A stretch of 64,000 nt of DNA from Elusimicrobiota bacterium (lineage in GTDB: Bacteria; Elusimicrobiota; Elusimicrobia; UBA1565), in the NCBI GenBank assembly GCA_003450735.1, contig DMEZ01000055.1, positions 121,067 to 185,066 on the forward strand, in the 5' to 3' direction. Positions 7,944 to 16,576 of this stretch are shown here, one piece after another (the stretch's first letter is position 1; each line of letters begins with the position of its first letter). The notes beneath the pieces were generated by a model. It saw nothing but the letters and a program-made list of their open reading frames with translations. It was not told the DNA's origin and searched no databases. Both the position numbers and the translations under genes were made by a program.

Positions 7944-9107
7944 CTATCTGCGGCTTGCTTGTTCGGCGGGAGTCAGGACCCAATGCAGGCTCCGCACGCG
8001 GCAGAGGTCCGACGCCTTGAAATCCGGGTTCAGGCCGGCCCAGGAATTGCGCGTCTTGAAAAGGACGGTCCCATCCGAAGAGGCTTCGTAGCCCACGAAC
8101 AGGAACCCATGCGCCGCGATGCCGCTGTCCGCGTTCTTCCAGGAGTCCATGCCCCCGATGTCCGCGTCGATCCCCATGGGGATGCCCGCGTCCAGGTAGC
8201 CCCGCAGGATGCCTTCCAGGCGCTTCGCCTTCTCCGCGCACGCGGAAGCGTCGGCCTGGCGCCAATCCGGGGGCCCGCCGGCGGGGTACTGCTCCTGGAC
8301 CACGCCCGAGAGGAGCTTGGCCGTCGCCTCGCGTTCCCCTTCGAGCCCGGGCCAGAGCGCGTGGACCTTGTCCACCACCTTGGGCCGCAGGCTCGTGTCA
8401 GCCAGGTCATCGGCGTAGAACTCGCGCTTGGCCTCGGCGAATCCCGGGTCGTTGCGGTGATAGGGGAGGAAGCGCTGCAGCCTGGAGTTCAGCCGTTTGA
8501 GCTCCGGGGTCTCGGCGTCCCGGAACTCGTCGTAGAGGCGGTAGAACTCCGAATAGTCCAAGCTTGTCGCGATACCCCGGCGCAGCGCGTAGGAGAGGTC
8601 GGTCGAGAGGAAATTCCCCTCGCGCAAGCTTGTCTCGCCGCGCTGGATGAAGCTCTTGTAGGCGTCTTCCGACGCCAGCGTCCGGGTCAGGAAGATGTCC
8701 GCTTCGGAGAGCCTCTCATGCGAGCCCGTCTTGCGGAAGATCGCGGCCTCGAGCAGGGCCACGGTGGCGAAGTCGTGGCAGCTTCCGATGTCGCTCTGGT
8801 TGCGGTTGGGCCTGTCCGGGAACTCCCGGCTCAGGTCCGCCCTGCCGGCGGACCGAGCCCCGGCTGCGACCTGCGCCGAAGCGCCGACCTCGGGCGCCTG
8901 GGCCGGAGCGAAGTCCCCTCCCAGCTCGAGCGCGGCGCCTTCCAGCGCGCGGGAAGCCCGACCCAGGCGATCATCCGAACGCGGGGCGTCCCGGAGGTCC
9001 TGGGGGACGAGGGGATGAAGCGGGCGCCCTCCATAGAACAGAGAAAGGCCGAGGGCTGAAATAGCCGCGACCAAAGACGCCGAGGCGACGAACCTACAGC
9101 GTCTCAT
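7944..9107 (-). CDS. Secreted papain-like (C1-type) cysteine peptidase
   Basis: 387 residues with an N-terminal hydrophobic signal or anchor (about residues 6-26). The papain triad can be assigned: Gln104 in NQSDIG, Cys110 in GSCHDFAT, His333 in AAHGFLFVGYE and Asn354 in TRNSWAG. The Cys-to-His distance is about 223 residues, much longer than in papain (about 134), so a large helical insertion separates the two lobes. It probably degrades proteins or peptides outside the cytoplasm. It is followed 13 bp later by the thioesterase gene. The residues before the catalytic domain (30-95) look like a disordered linker or propeptide. Confidence 0.8.
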   Translation of the reverse strand: MRRCRFVASASLVAAISALGLSLFYGGRPLHPLVPQDLRDAPRSDDRLGRASRALEGAALELGGDFAPAQAPEVGASAQVAAGARSAGRADLSREFPDRPNRNQSDIGSCHDFATVALLEAAIFRKTGSHERLSEADIFLTRTLASEDAYKSFIQRGETSLREGNFLSTDLSYALRRGIATSLDYSEFYRLYDEFRDAETPELKRLNSRLQRFLPYHRNDPGFAEAKREFYADDLADTSLRPKVVDKVHALWPGLEGEREATAKLLSGVVQEQYPAGGPPDWRQADASACAEKAKRLEGILRGYLDAGIPMGIDADIGGMDSWKNADSGIAAHGFLFVGYEASSDGTVLFKTRNSWAGLNPDFKASDLCRVRSLHWVLTPAEQASRR

Positions 9108-9168
9108 CGGGTGGACCCATGATGGACGTGCACTCTGATGATTGTAGCGGCTGGAACCCTGTCCCGCC

Positions 9169-9186
9169 TGGGCCTTTGGACCTAGG
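9169..9186. repeat. TGGGCC-TTTGGACC-TAGG intergenic motif
   Basis: In the 213-bp gap between two divergent secreted-protein genes. Its reverse complement (CCTAGGTCCAAAGGCCCA) is nearly identical to 22147-22164 and related to the motifs at 898-919, 24709-24739 and 54184-54214. Confidence 0.45.
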
Positions 9187-9281
9187 ATGGTCTCGCGTCC
9201 CTAAAAGGCCCATTTCCCTCTAGGCCGACATCCGGTCCGCCTCTGCCCCGTCCGGCCCAAGGAGTTCCCGGCTGACGCCGC

Positions 9282-9287
9282 TATAAT
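9282..9287 (+). promoter_or_regulatory. TATAAT -10 element for the triple-repeat secreted protein
   Basis: A perfect TATAAT lies 33 bp before the chosen ATG. No good -35 hexamer at 16-18 bp. The transcript would carry a short leader with the GGAGG at 9308-9312, so this is one of the genes with a conventional ribosome binding site. Confidence 0.6.
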
Positions 9288-9320
9288 GTAAACGTTGGAT
9301 AATCCATGGAGGCTTCCAAG

Positions 9321-11090
9321 ATGAAGCTCGTCCCTCTTTGCTCGCTCGCCCTCATCCTCCCCCTTCCCTCTTCCGCCCAGACCGTGAGCGGCAGGGTCGC
9401 CGCTCCCATCGTCGGCGTCCCCGCCCTTCCCGGCGTCAGCCTGACCTCGCCCCTTGTCTCCCCGAGCCTCCATTTGAGCCCTGTCCTGACGCCCAGCTTC
9501 CTCCCGAGCGCTCTGCCCGTCCTCCAGCCGGCCCCCGCCGTGGCCCAGCCGAAAGCTCTGGCCGTCGTCAACGCGGCTCCGTTGTCCATCCCGGCTGCGG
9601 TGAGCCGTGAAGCGGTGAGGCTCGAAGGCTTCACCCAGGCCATCGCCCCCGACATCCAGGCGGTCAAGGAAGGCTCGCTCTCGAACGACTCCGCCCGCGG
9701 CGCGGGCGAGCGCATCTTCTCCCCTTTCCAGGCCCGACCCCAGGCCTCCGAGGCCGCCCCTGTCGAAGGCGCCCTCTTCGCCGCCCCGCGCGCCTCCGGG
9801 CTGTCCAAGCGGAGCCAACCCCTCATCGCCGGCGTCTCCTACGCCGAGGGCGTCTCGGCCGAGCACCAGGCTCTCCTTGCCGAGACCCTCTCCCGGCGCA
9901 AGGCGGGCTGGACGCGCGAGCTCGCGCGCATGGGCCTCAAGCTCGAGGGCCCCGGGGCGCCGGCTGTGACCGTGCGCTCGGCCGCGGCCAACAAGGCCGG
10001 CGACCGAGTCATCTTCACCGTGGACTGGAAGCAGAGCGAGACCAATCTCGGCTCCTTCAAGGCCGTCATCGCTCTCAAGACCCTCCAGCCCGCCCTCTCC
10101 CGCCTTCCCGACCCGCCCGCGGCCGAGGAGAAGCAGCTCACCCTCCGCTTCCGCAAGACGATGGTCGTGAACGCAGGCGGCCTCAACGTGGAAGCGCAGG
10201 TCACCGCCCAGGACATCGAGAAGTTCCTCGAGGAGCACGGCCTGCGCGTCCTCACCAAGGGCTGGGACGGGATCTACAAGGTCGCCGTGACCGGCGCGGC
10301 GGAGGCCGATAAGGTCGCGCGCGAGCTCTCAGGCCAGGGCCTTGTGGTGTACGCGACGCCCGTGAAGACCGCCATCCCCGAGGAGCGCCGCCTCCAGGTC
10401 GTCTTCAAGAAGAAGACCGTCGTGAGCTTCGGCGGCCTCAACGTCGAGACCGGCGTCAACGAGGGCGACATCGGCGCGCTCCTGCGCGAGCTCGGCCTGC
10501 GCGTCCTCTCGGCGGAGCGCGACGGGGCCTGGACGGTCGGCGTCGAGGAAGGCAGGACCGCCGCGCAGGCGGCCGCGTCGCTCGAGACCGCGGGCATCGT
10601 CCTCTACGCGACGCCGCTCAAGCTCGATATCCCCTGGCAGCGCCAGCTCGTCCTGACCCTGCATGAGAAGGTCGTGCTCAACGCCGGCGGCATCCGCATC
10701 GAGGCCTCGGTGAGCGAGGACGACCTCGCCGGCCTTCTGCGCAAGCACGGCCTCAGCGTGATCAAGGACATGGAAGGGGCCCTCAAGGTCGCCGTCCGCG
10801 AAGGCGCCTCCGCCGCCGACGCCGCCAAAGCCCTCTCTTCCGAGAACATCGTGAAGTCCGCCCTGGCCCTGGGCGGGGTCACCGACGAGCAGGTGAAGGG
10901 CGCGGCCCAGGGCACGGCCTCCTACAAGGGCCGCCCGTGGTCCTCGACGGAATACAACTACGCCTGGTACCAGGCCTACCACAGCCTGGAGCTGCGCGGC
11001 GCGACGCCGGAACAGCTCAAGCTCTTCGAGAAGCTGACGGCCGAGGCCCCGGTGCGCGGCGGCGGCTTCAACCCCTGGTCGGGCGACTGA
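9321..11090 (+). CDS. Secreted protein with three tandem propeptide-like repeats
   Basis: A 589-residue exported protein (MKLVPLCSLALILPLPSSAQ signal) with an Ala/Pro/Leu-rich first ~200 residues. Residues ~270-520 hold three ~80-residue repeats, each with the order LxFxK, VVxxGGLNVE, a D/E-rich helix, HGLRVL, a variable VAV strand and IVLYATPLK. The strand-helix-strand pattern ending in YATP resembles the inhibitor/propeptide domain of secreted subtilases (GLKV...YAEPN), but no protease follows. It could be a stand-alone inhibitor, chaperone or cell-surface adhesin. I chose the second ATG because GGAGG sits 8 bp before it and the signal peptide begins there. The final ~70 residues are Tyr/Trp-rich and unrecognised. 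Confidence 0.75.
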   Translation: MKLVPLCSLALILPLPSSAQTVSGRVAAPIVGVPALPGVSLTSPLVSPSLHLSPVLTPSFLPSALPVLQPAPAVAQPKALAVVNAAPLSIPAAVSREAVRLEGFTQAIAPDIQAVKEGSLSNDSARGAGERIFSPFQARPQASEAAPVEGALFAAPRASGLSKRSQPLIAGVSYAEGVSAEHQALLAETLSRRKAGWTRELARMGLKLEGPGAPAVTVRSAAANKAGDRVIFTVDWKQSETNLGSFKAVIALKTLQPALSRLPDPPAAEEKQLTLRFRKTMVVNAGGLNVEAQVTAQDIEKFLEEHGLRVLTKGWDGIYKVAVTGAAEADKVARELSGQGLVVYATPVKTAIPEERRLQVVFKKKTVVSFGGLNVETGVNEGDIGALLRELGLRVLSAERDGAWTVGVEEGRTAAQAAASLETAGIVLYATPLKLDIPWQRQLVLTLHEKVVLNAGGIRIEASVSEDDLAGLLRKHGLSVIKDMEGALKVAVREGASAADAAKALSSENIVKSALALGGVTDEQVKGAAQGTASYKGRPWSSTEYNYAWYQAYHSLELRGATPEQLKLFEKLTAEAPVRGGGFNPWSGD

Positions 11091-11106
11091 CCGAGCGTCC
11101 CCAGAA

Positions 11107-11139
11107 AGCGAGAGGCCCCTTCCGGGGCCTCTCGCTTTT
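11107..11139. terminator. Strong bidirectional intrinsic terminator
   Basis: A perfect 13-bp stem AGCGAGAGGCCCC / GGGGCCTCTCGCT with a TTCC loop, followed by TTTT on the plus strand and preceded by AAA (U-run on the minus strand). It lies between two convergent genes. Confidence 0.92.
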
Positions 11140-11154
11140 CCGGCGGCGGCAAGC

Positions 11155-11805
11155 CTACTCGAGCTCGCGCCCGCCGGGGCCGTCGCGGAGGGCCTTGAAG
11201 CTGTTGACGAGCCGGAGGAACTCGTCCTTGTGCTTGGGGTAGCCGTCCTTGGTGGCGGGGTAGATGATGGCGTAGAAGCCGCTGTTCATCGGCAGGACGA
11301 CGTACTCGTGGTAGCGCAGGACGGCCAGGTTCCCCTCGCCGTCCCTGGACACGCCGTAGCGCGCGCCCTTCCCGACCTCGAGCGGGGCCGCGACGATGAA
11401 GTGCTTGGCTTCGCGCCCGGAGACCTCGATGCGCTGAAGCGGCTGCTCCATGGCGGCGTCCTCACCGTACACCTCCTTCAGGGTGGTGTCGATGTAATCC
11501 TCGGCGGTGAAGTAGCTCTCCTCCTGCGCGGTCAACGGCATGGCGTGCGGGGCCCCGTAGGCGTGCCAGCGCACGCTGAGGCTGGGCGCGCCGCGGAAGA
11601 AGTCCGCGTCGAAGGGGCCGACGAAGGTGGTGTTGGCGAACCCGGAGCCCGCCCCGTCGAAGAACACCTGCCAGCCGTAGGGGACCTCGGCCTGGAAGTC
11701 GCCCGCCCCGGATGTGTAGCGCAGGGACTTGGGAGGCCGGCAGGCGGACACCAAAAAGACGCCGGAGACGAAGAGCGCCGCGGCGAGGGCCGTCGTTCTC
11801 TTCAT
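11155..11805 (-). CDS. Hypothetical lipoprotein
   Basis: A 216-residue exported lipoprotein: signal with lipobox LVSAC about 22 residues in, then a globular domain (GDFQAEVPYGWQV, SLSVRWHAYG, GREAKHFIVAAPLEVG, ARYGVSRDG, FYAIIYPA, FLRLVNSFKAL). The pattern of strands with a final VNSFKAL helix resembles PsbP-like or DUF1795-type folds, but I cannot assign it to a family. An upstream TATGAT hexamer 7 bp before this ATG supports the start and suggests a leaderless message. A longer start 12 bases earlier is possible. Confidence 0.7.
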   Translation of the reverse strand: MKRTTALAAALFVSGVFLVSACRPPKSLRYTSGAGDFQAEVPYGWQVFFDGAGSGFANTTFVGPFDADFFRGAPSLSVRWHAYGAPHAMPLTAQEESYFTAEDYIDTTLKEVYGEDAAMEQPLQRIEVSGREAKHFIVAAPLEVGKGARYGVSRDGEGNLAVLRYHEYVVLPMNSGFYAIIYPATKDGYPKHKDEFLRLVNSFKALRDGPGGRELE

Positions 11806-11827
11806 GTCCCGCATCATAACAAGGGCT

Positions 11828-14050
11828 TTAGGACTCCTGCAAGGCCCGCAGCTCCCCGTCGGTCTGGCGCAGGCGCAAAGCCAGCGCCCGGGCGAGGCGG
11901 GCGAAGAGGCGGGTGCCCATGACAGGATGCTCGCGCACGGAGTCGTTGAAGCGCGCGCGGGAGAGCACGTAGAGCTCCGTGTCGGCCGTCGCCACCGCGT
12001 CGGCCGAGCGGGCGTTGCGGTCCACGAAGGCCATGTCGCCGAAGAAGTCCCCCCGGCGGAAGGTGGCCAGGTGATAGGAGCGCCCGCCCTCGAGCGGGAG
12101 CAGGACGCGCACCTTGCCCTTTCGCACGATGAAGAGCTCGTCGCCCATATCGCCGCGGCCGAAGATCTTCTCGGAGGCCTTGCAGGAGCGCTCCACGAGG
12201 CAGGCATAGAGCGCCGTCCGCAGCTCGGGCTCGAAGTCCCGGAAGAGGTCGATGGCCTCCAGGCCGAGCGGCGGCGCCCCGGGCGGGATCTGGAGCTTGG
12301 CCTCCTCGAGCAGGCGGTCCTCGGCCCAGGCGAGGGCGTCGTCCAAGGCGTCGAAGACGATGGCGCCCTTCTCGGGGGCGACGAGGCCGACTTCGTCGAA
12401 GTAGCCCTTGAGGTCCTGCCCGCTGGGCAGGCTCTGGGGAAGGCTGCTCAAAAGCAGGGCCCCTTTGCGCGAACGGATGCTCCCCTCGATCTGCTCGAGC
12501 ATGTGGGCCGCGGTGAAGTCGATGGACTGCACGCGCCGCAGGTCGAGGATGATGAAGCGGCGGGTCTTGAGGTCGGCGTCGAGCTCGGTGAGCAGCTGGT
12601 CGGTGGTGCCGAAGAAGAGGGTGCCCTGGAGCTCGCAGACGACCGTCTTGCGGCCCTCGCGCTCGAGCACTTCCATCTCGACGGGCAGGCGCCGCTCTTT
12701 GGAGAAGAGCTTGTCGCCGGTGCTCTTGCGGCGGATGACCGAGCCCTGGATCTGCTCGCGGATGAAGAGGAGGATGGCGAGCGCGAGCCCGACCCCGGCC
12801 GCGGCCATGAGGCCGGCGGCGACGGCGGTGGCCACCACGCTCGCGGTGACGAAGAAATCGAAGACGGTCGAGCGCTTGCGCAGGAGGGCGAAGCTCTTCC
12901 GGTCGAACATCTTCCAGGCGACCACGATGAGGATGCCCGCCAAAGCCGAGATGGGCACCCAGGCGATGAGGCGGCTGAGCAGCAGGAAGGCGACGAGCGA
13001 GAAGACCCCCTCCAGGACGCCCGAGAGCCGAGTCTTGCCGCCGCTCTGCAGGTTGACCAGCGAGGCCCCCATGGTGCCGGCCCCGGGCACCCCGCCGAGC
13101 AGGGCGGAGGCGGTGTTGCCCAGGCCCTGCCCGATGAGCTCGCGGTTGGAGTCGTGGCGGGAGTGGGTGAGGGCGTCGAGGACCACGCAGGTCTTGAGGG
13201 TGTCCATGGAGAGCAGGATGGAAAGGGTGAGCGAGGGAACCAGGATGGCCTGCAGATCGCCGAGGCCGAGCTTCGGTAGGGCCAGCCAGCGCTCGAGGCC
13301 CAGCCCGCCGCCGCCCTCGCCGCCGCCCAGCGGGCCGACCACGAACCGGTTGCCCTCCAGGCTGCGCAGGTCGGGCCAGACGAGGCTCAGGGCCCAGTAG
13401 ACGAGCGTGCCGCCGAGGAGGCCGAGGATGGGGCCGGGCACCTTCTTGGTGATCCTGGGCGCGAGCGCCATCACGGCCATCGCCGCGAGGCCGATGAGGA
13501 TGGCGGGAAGCTGCCAGGCCCCAGGAAAGAGGAGGCCGGTCCTCAGATCTATGCCGGGCGTCAGGCCGAGGAGCTTGGGGAACTGGCCGAGGAAGATGAT
13601 GACCGCGACGCCGCTCAGGTACCCGGTCACGACGGGGTAGGGGATGTACTTGATGAGCCGCCCGCCGCCCGCCGCGCCGTAGACGATCTGCAGGGCGCCG
13701 GAGATGAGGCCGGCGAGGACGAGCAGGAGGGTCAGGCGCGCGGGATCGCCCCCGGCGGCCCTGGCCGCCAGGACCGCGGCGAGCGCGGCCATGACCGCGG
13801 CCGCGGGCGCGCAGGGGGCCGAGATGAGGCGGGGCGCGCCCCCGAAGAGCGGGGCGAGGACGCCGATGGCGGCCGCGCCGATGAGGCCGGCCATGGCGCC
13901 GGCCGCGGAGTGGCCGGGGCCGAGGGCGGAGTAGATGACCACGCCGAAGGCGATGGCCTGCGGCAGGGCGACGAGCATCGCGGCCAGGCCGCCGAAGGAG
14001 TCGGCGGGCCAGTCCTTGAGGGTGAGGTCCTTGAGCGGGTTCTTGAGCAT
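11828..14050 (-). CDS. SulP anion transporter with STAS and cyclic-nucleotide-binding domains
   Basis: 740 residues: a SulP (SLC26-type) membrane domain with about 10-12 helices in residues 1-420 (including GLIGAAAIGVLAP, TGYLSGVAVIIFLGQFPKLLG, VPGAGTMGASLVNLQSGGKTRLSG), a STAS domain around 470-560 (FIILDLRRVQSIDFTAAHMLEQ) and a C-terminal cNMP-binding domain (GDMGDELFIVRKGKVRVLL, FRRGDFFGDMAFVD, RSADAVATADTELYVL). It moves sulfate, bicarbonate or a similar anion; the C-terminal domain suggests gating by cAMP, c-di-GMP or another nucleotide. It begins only 9 bp after tRNA-Thr, so it likely shares that promoter. Confidence 0.92.
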   Translation of the reverse strand: MLKNPLKDLTLKDWPADSFGGLAAMLVALPQAIAFGVVIYSALGPGHSAAGAMAGLIGAAAIGVLAPLFGGAPRLISAPCAPAAAVMAALAAVLAARAAGGDPARLTLLLVLAGLISGALQIVYGAAGGGRLIKYIPYPVVTGYLSGVAVIIFLGQFPKLLGLTPGIDLRTGLLFPGAWQLPAILIGLAAMAVMALAPRITKKVPGPILGLLGGTLVYWALSLVWPDLRSLEGNRFVVGPLGGGEGGGGLGLERWLALPKLGLGDLQAILVPSLTLSILLSMDTLKTCVVLDALTHSRHDSNRELIGQGLGNTASALLGGVPGAGTMGASLVNLQSGGKTRLSGVLEGVFSLVAFLLLSRLIAWVPISALAGILIVVAWKMFDRKSFALLRKRSTVFDFFVTASVVATAVAAGLMAAAGVGLALAILLFIREQIQGSVIRRKSTGDKLFSKERRLPVEMEVLEREGRKTVVCELQGTLFFGTTDQLLTELDADLKTRRFIILDLRRVQSIDFTAAHMLEQIEGSIRSRKGALLLSSLPQSLPSGQDLKGYFDEVGLVAPEKGAIVFDALDDALAWAEDRLLEEAKLQIPPGAPPLGLEAIDLFRDFEPELRTALYACLVERSCKASEKIFGRGDMGDELFIVRKGKVRVLLPLEGGRSYHLATFRRGDFFGDMAFVDRNARSADAVATADTELYVLSRARFNDSVREHPVMGTRLFARLARALALRLRQTDGELRALQES

Positions 14051-14059
14051 GAAAACGCC

Positions 14060-14131
14060 AGCCGACGGGGAGAGTCGAACTCCCGACCTACCGCTTACAA
14101 GGCGGTTGCTCTACCGCTGAGCTACGTCGGC
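14060..14131 (-). tRNA. tRNA-Thr (anticodon UGU)
   Basis: A 72-nt cloverleaf: acceptor GCCGACG/CGTCGGC, D arm GCTC..GAGC, anticodon stem ACCGC/GCGGT around CTTGTAA (anticodon TGT), T arm GGGAG/CTCCC with TTCGACT loop. CCA is not encoded. A TAAAGT hexamer 5 bp upstream is a plausible -10. Confidence 0.95.
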
Positions 14132-14153
14132 GAACAACTTTACCGGGCCGCCT

Positions 14154-14172
14154 GTCCCGACGAAGTCGGGAC
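14154..14172. repeat. GTCCCGAC-GAA-GTCGGGAC hairpin
   Basis: A perfect 8-bp inverted repeat with a GAA loop. The first 17 nt are identical to 61989-62005 in another hairpin behind hicB. It lies upstream of tRNA-Thr, in a 120-bp gap that contains nothing else recognisable. Confidence 0.6.
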
Positions 14173-14256
14173 GGCGAAGTGCTGATTCTACAACAATATT
14201 TCAGTTCGGCGCTCCCGCCGAGAGCCCCGCTTGTGACGCGTTCGTGTCCTTCTCCG

Positions 14257-15429
14257 TTATGGGAGCTCCAACTCCTTGCAGAAGCGCCAAAACGGCAGGA
14301 CTCGCACGCCGCTCCCCGCGTGCGTGTAATCCTTGGACCCAAGGTGCACCTGATAGAATGCCGGGATCTTGGTGCGCTCCTTGAAATAGATGCACGCCGG
14401 AGAGACCCCGCTCTCTCCCGTCTTGCATTCCACGGCGAACTCCGCCGCTCCGTCGCGCAGGACCACGAAATCGACCTCGCGCTTGTCGGTGTCGCGCAGA
14501 TAGCGCAGCTCCATCCGGTAGCCCTGCGTGTCCTCCCGCCAGTGGCAGTACTTGAGGAGCTGGGAGGCGACCATGTTCTCGAAGCGCGGCCCGCCCTCGG
14601 GCGCCTGGGACCAGTCCCACAAGTAGAGCTTGCGCTCCTTCTTGACCGCCCGGATCCGGGCGCTCCCGTAAGGGCCGATGCGGAAGCAGAAATACAGCCG
14701 CTCGAGTATCGTCAGCCAGCGCTCCGCCGACTCATGAGCTACCTGCAGCAGCCCGCTCAAGCTCTTGACCGAAAGGGGCGAGCCGACGCAGCGCGGGAGA
14801 TGATGCACGAGGAGTTCGATCAGGGACACTTCCCTGACCCGCTCCAGATCCCGCAGATCATCGTAGATGACGCGCTCCTGATGTTCTTTCTGCCAGCGGC
14901 GATGCTCCCGGTCGCTGCCCGTGAACAGAGGCTCCGGGAAGCCTCCGAATCTGAGCAGGAGCCGCGCCGCCTTCGCGCCGGCCTCGGAATCCAACTCGCG
15001 CAGCGAGATCGGATGCAGCCGGTAATAATGGTACCGCCCCTGCAGAGAATCGCCGCCCTTGCGATAGTAATCCAGCCTGGCGGACCCCGTCACCAGGATG
15101 GAAAGATGCGACCGCTGCGTGTCGTAGAGCCCTTTGACGAGGCCGCGCCAGCGCGCGTACTTATGGATCTCATCCAGGAGGACGATTTTCTCGCCCGGCG
15201 GCATCTCGCCGCCCAACAGGCGCTCCCTGTGCTCGCTCCGGTCCCAGTTCATGTAGGCAGGATGCGTCTCGTTCCTGGGAGGAGACTTCAGGAAGCCCAA
15301 GGCGAAGGTGGTCTTTCCGACCTGGCGCGGCCCGCCGACGAACACCATCTTGCGCGCCAGATCATCGCGTACGGGCTTCCACAAGTAGCGGCGTAGTGAT
15401 CCGCTAGCGGCATGAGTGTTTTCAGGCAT
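14257..15429 (-). CDS. AAA ATPase with DUF4143 domain
   Basis: 390 residues. Walker A FVGGPRQVGKTTFA, Walker B KIVLLDEIHK, sensor-like LVTGSARLD, then the DUF4143 C-terminal domain with a nuclease-like EVDFVV...FAVECKTGES motif. This family is common, variable and spread by transfer; the role is unproven, perhaps defence or DNA transactions. The gene has its own near-consensus promoter and lies in an accessory patch with a toxin-antitoxin pair. Confidence 0.85.
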   Translation of the reverse strand: MPENTHAASGSLRRYLWKPVRDDLARKMVFVGGPRQVGKTTFALGFLKSPPRNETHPAYMNWDRSEHRERLLGGEMPPGEKIVLLDEIHKYARWRGLVKGLYDTQRSHLSILVTGSARLDYYRKGGDSLQGRYHYYRLHPISLRELDSEAGAKAARLLLRFGGFPEPLFTGSDREHRRWQKEHQERVIYDDLRDLERVREVSLIELLVHHLPRCVGSPLSVKSLSGLLQVAHESAERWLTILERLYFCFRIGPYGSARIRAVKKERKLYLWDWSQAPEGGPRFENMVASQLLKYCHWREDTQGYRMELRYLRDTDKREVDFVVLRDGAAEFAVECKTGESGVSPACIYFKERTKIPAFYQVHLGSKDYTHAGSGVRVLPFWRFCKELELP

Positions 15430-15434
15430 ACTCT

Positions 15435-15462
15435 ATTTTACTCATCTGCAAAGTCATGTCAA
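15435..15462 (-). promoter_or_regulatory. Promoter TTGACA-16-TAAAAT for the AAA/DUF4143 gene
   Basis: On the minus strand TTGACA (15462-15457) and TAAAAT (15440-15435) are 16 bp apart. The -10 ends 5 bp before the ATG, implying transcription starts at or next to the start codon. Confidence 0.7.
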
Positions 15463-15475
15463 TATGCCGATGCGG

Positions 15476-16576
15476 CTATTCCCCGTAATGGGCCTTGGCC
15501 AGCGCCCGGAAGATGTCGCGGGCCTCTTCCAGGGACTTGTACTTGCGCCGGCCCTCCGCCTTGGGCTGGGAAAGCCGGGACAGGTAATGCGCCCCCTTCT
15601 CATCGACGAGATAGGCCAGGAGCGGAAGCCCCCCGTCCCCGCCCTTCCACCACAGCTCGCAGTAGCGGCCTTCCGGCGTGACGTAATTCAGCACGTGCGC
15701 GGTCTCCTCGATGGAGCCGGCGTCCGCGTCCGGGGGCATGGGCGCGTCCCGGATCGGCTCCGGGAAGCGCGTATCTGCGGGGAAGAAGCCGGAGGTGTAT
15801 TCCTTGGACCTGAAGCCCGGGGGGCCGACGCGCCGGACTTTCTCGATGAGCTTGCCGATGGGCGGGAGCGGCTGCTTCTTCGCGAGCGCGTCGAAGGCTT
15901 TCGCGAGCTCCCCGCGGAACCGGCTGACCCGCTGGAACACCGCCTTGGCCGTCCAGGCGGGGTCCAGGGAGAAATCGCAGGCCTCCTCCCGCAGTTCCGC
16001 GCCTAGGACGGCGATGAGCAGGTTCTCGGGCGTCGCCCCGGCGTCGAGGGCCGCGGCTCTTTCCACCAGCGACTCGACGCTCAGGCCCTCGCGCCCCTCC
16101 AGGATGAAGAACAGGTCGAAGAGGTCCTTCTCCGCGCAGCGGCTCAGCAGGGCGGCGGCCTTCATCATGAGCAGGGTGTCCAGGTCGGCCACGGCCGCGC
16201 CGTCGGGAAGCGGGACAGCGCGCCCCGCGCGGAAGATGGACGCGTGGAGCGCGACGTCCGCCGTGAAGCGGTGCCCGTCGAGCAGGCAGAACGCCTTGAA
16301 GTACTGGGCCGAGCGGTGGCGCGGCTCCACGGCGGCGCCGATGCCCTCGAGCGAGAGCACGGCCAGCACGGCCGCTTCCTGGCTCGCGCTGTCGGCCGTG
16401 AAGAGGTCGATGTCGTCCGAGCGGCGGTGGCCGGCGTAGTAGCCGGCGAGAGCCGTCCCGCCGACCAGCATGCAGCCGGACAGCTTCTGCGCGAACACGT
16501 GCCGGAGCGCGCGGTGGAGCGGGGGCGGCAGGACCTTGAGGGCTAATTCAGGGCTTGGTCGTTCCAGTATCGCCAT
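15476..16576 (-). CDS. AbiEii-like nucleotidyltransferase toxin
   Basis: 366 residues with the MNT/AbiEii signature GGTALAGYYAGHRRSDDIDLFT (nucleotide-binding GG and paired Asp). AbiEii-type toxins transfer nucleotides to tRNA or other targets. The first ~230 residues are the nucleotidyltransferase and helical domain; the last ~130 (EYTSGFFPADTRFPEPIRDA, GRYCELWWKGGDGGLPLLAYLVDEKG) are an extra domain I do not recognise. It overlaps the upstream HTH gene by 34 bp, the arrangement expected for antitoxin followed by toxin. Confidence 0.83.
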   Translation of the reverse strand: MAILERPSPELALKVLPPPLHRALRHVFAQKLSGCMLVGGTALAGYYAGHRRSDDIDLFTADSASQEAAVLAVLSLEGIGAAVEPRHRSAQYFKAFCLLDGHRFTADVALHASIFRAGRAVPLPDGAAVADLDTLLMMKAAALLSRCAEKDLFDLFFILEGREGLSVESLVERAAALDAGATPENLLIAVLGAELREEACDFSLDPAWTAKAVFQRVSRFRGELAKAFDALAKKQPLPPIGKLIEKVRRVGPPGFRSKEYTSGFFPADTRFPEPIRDAPMPPDADAGSIEETAHVLNYVTPEGRYCELWWKGGDGGLPLLAYLVDEKGAHYLSRLSQPKAEGRRKYKSLEEARDIFRALAKAHYGE

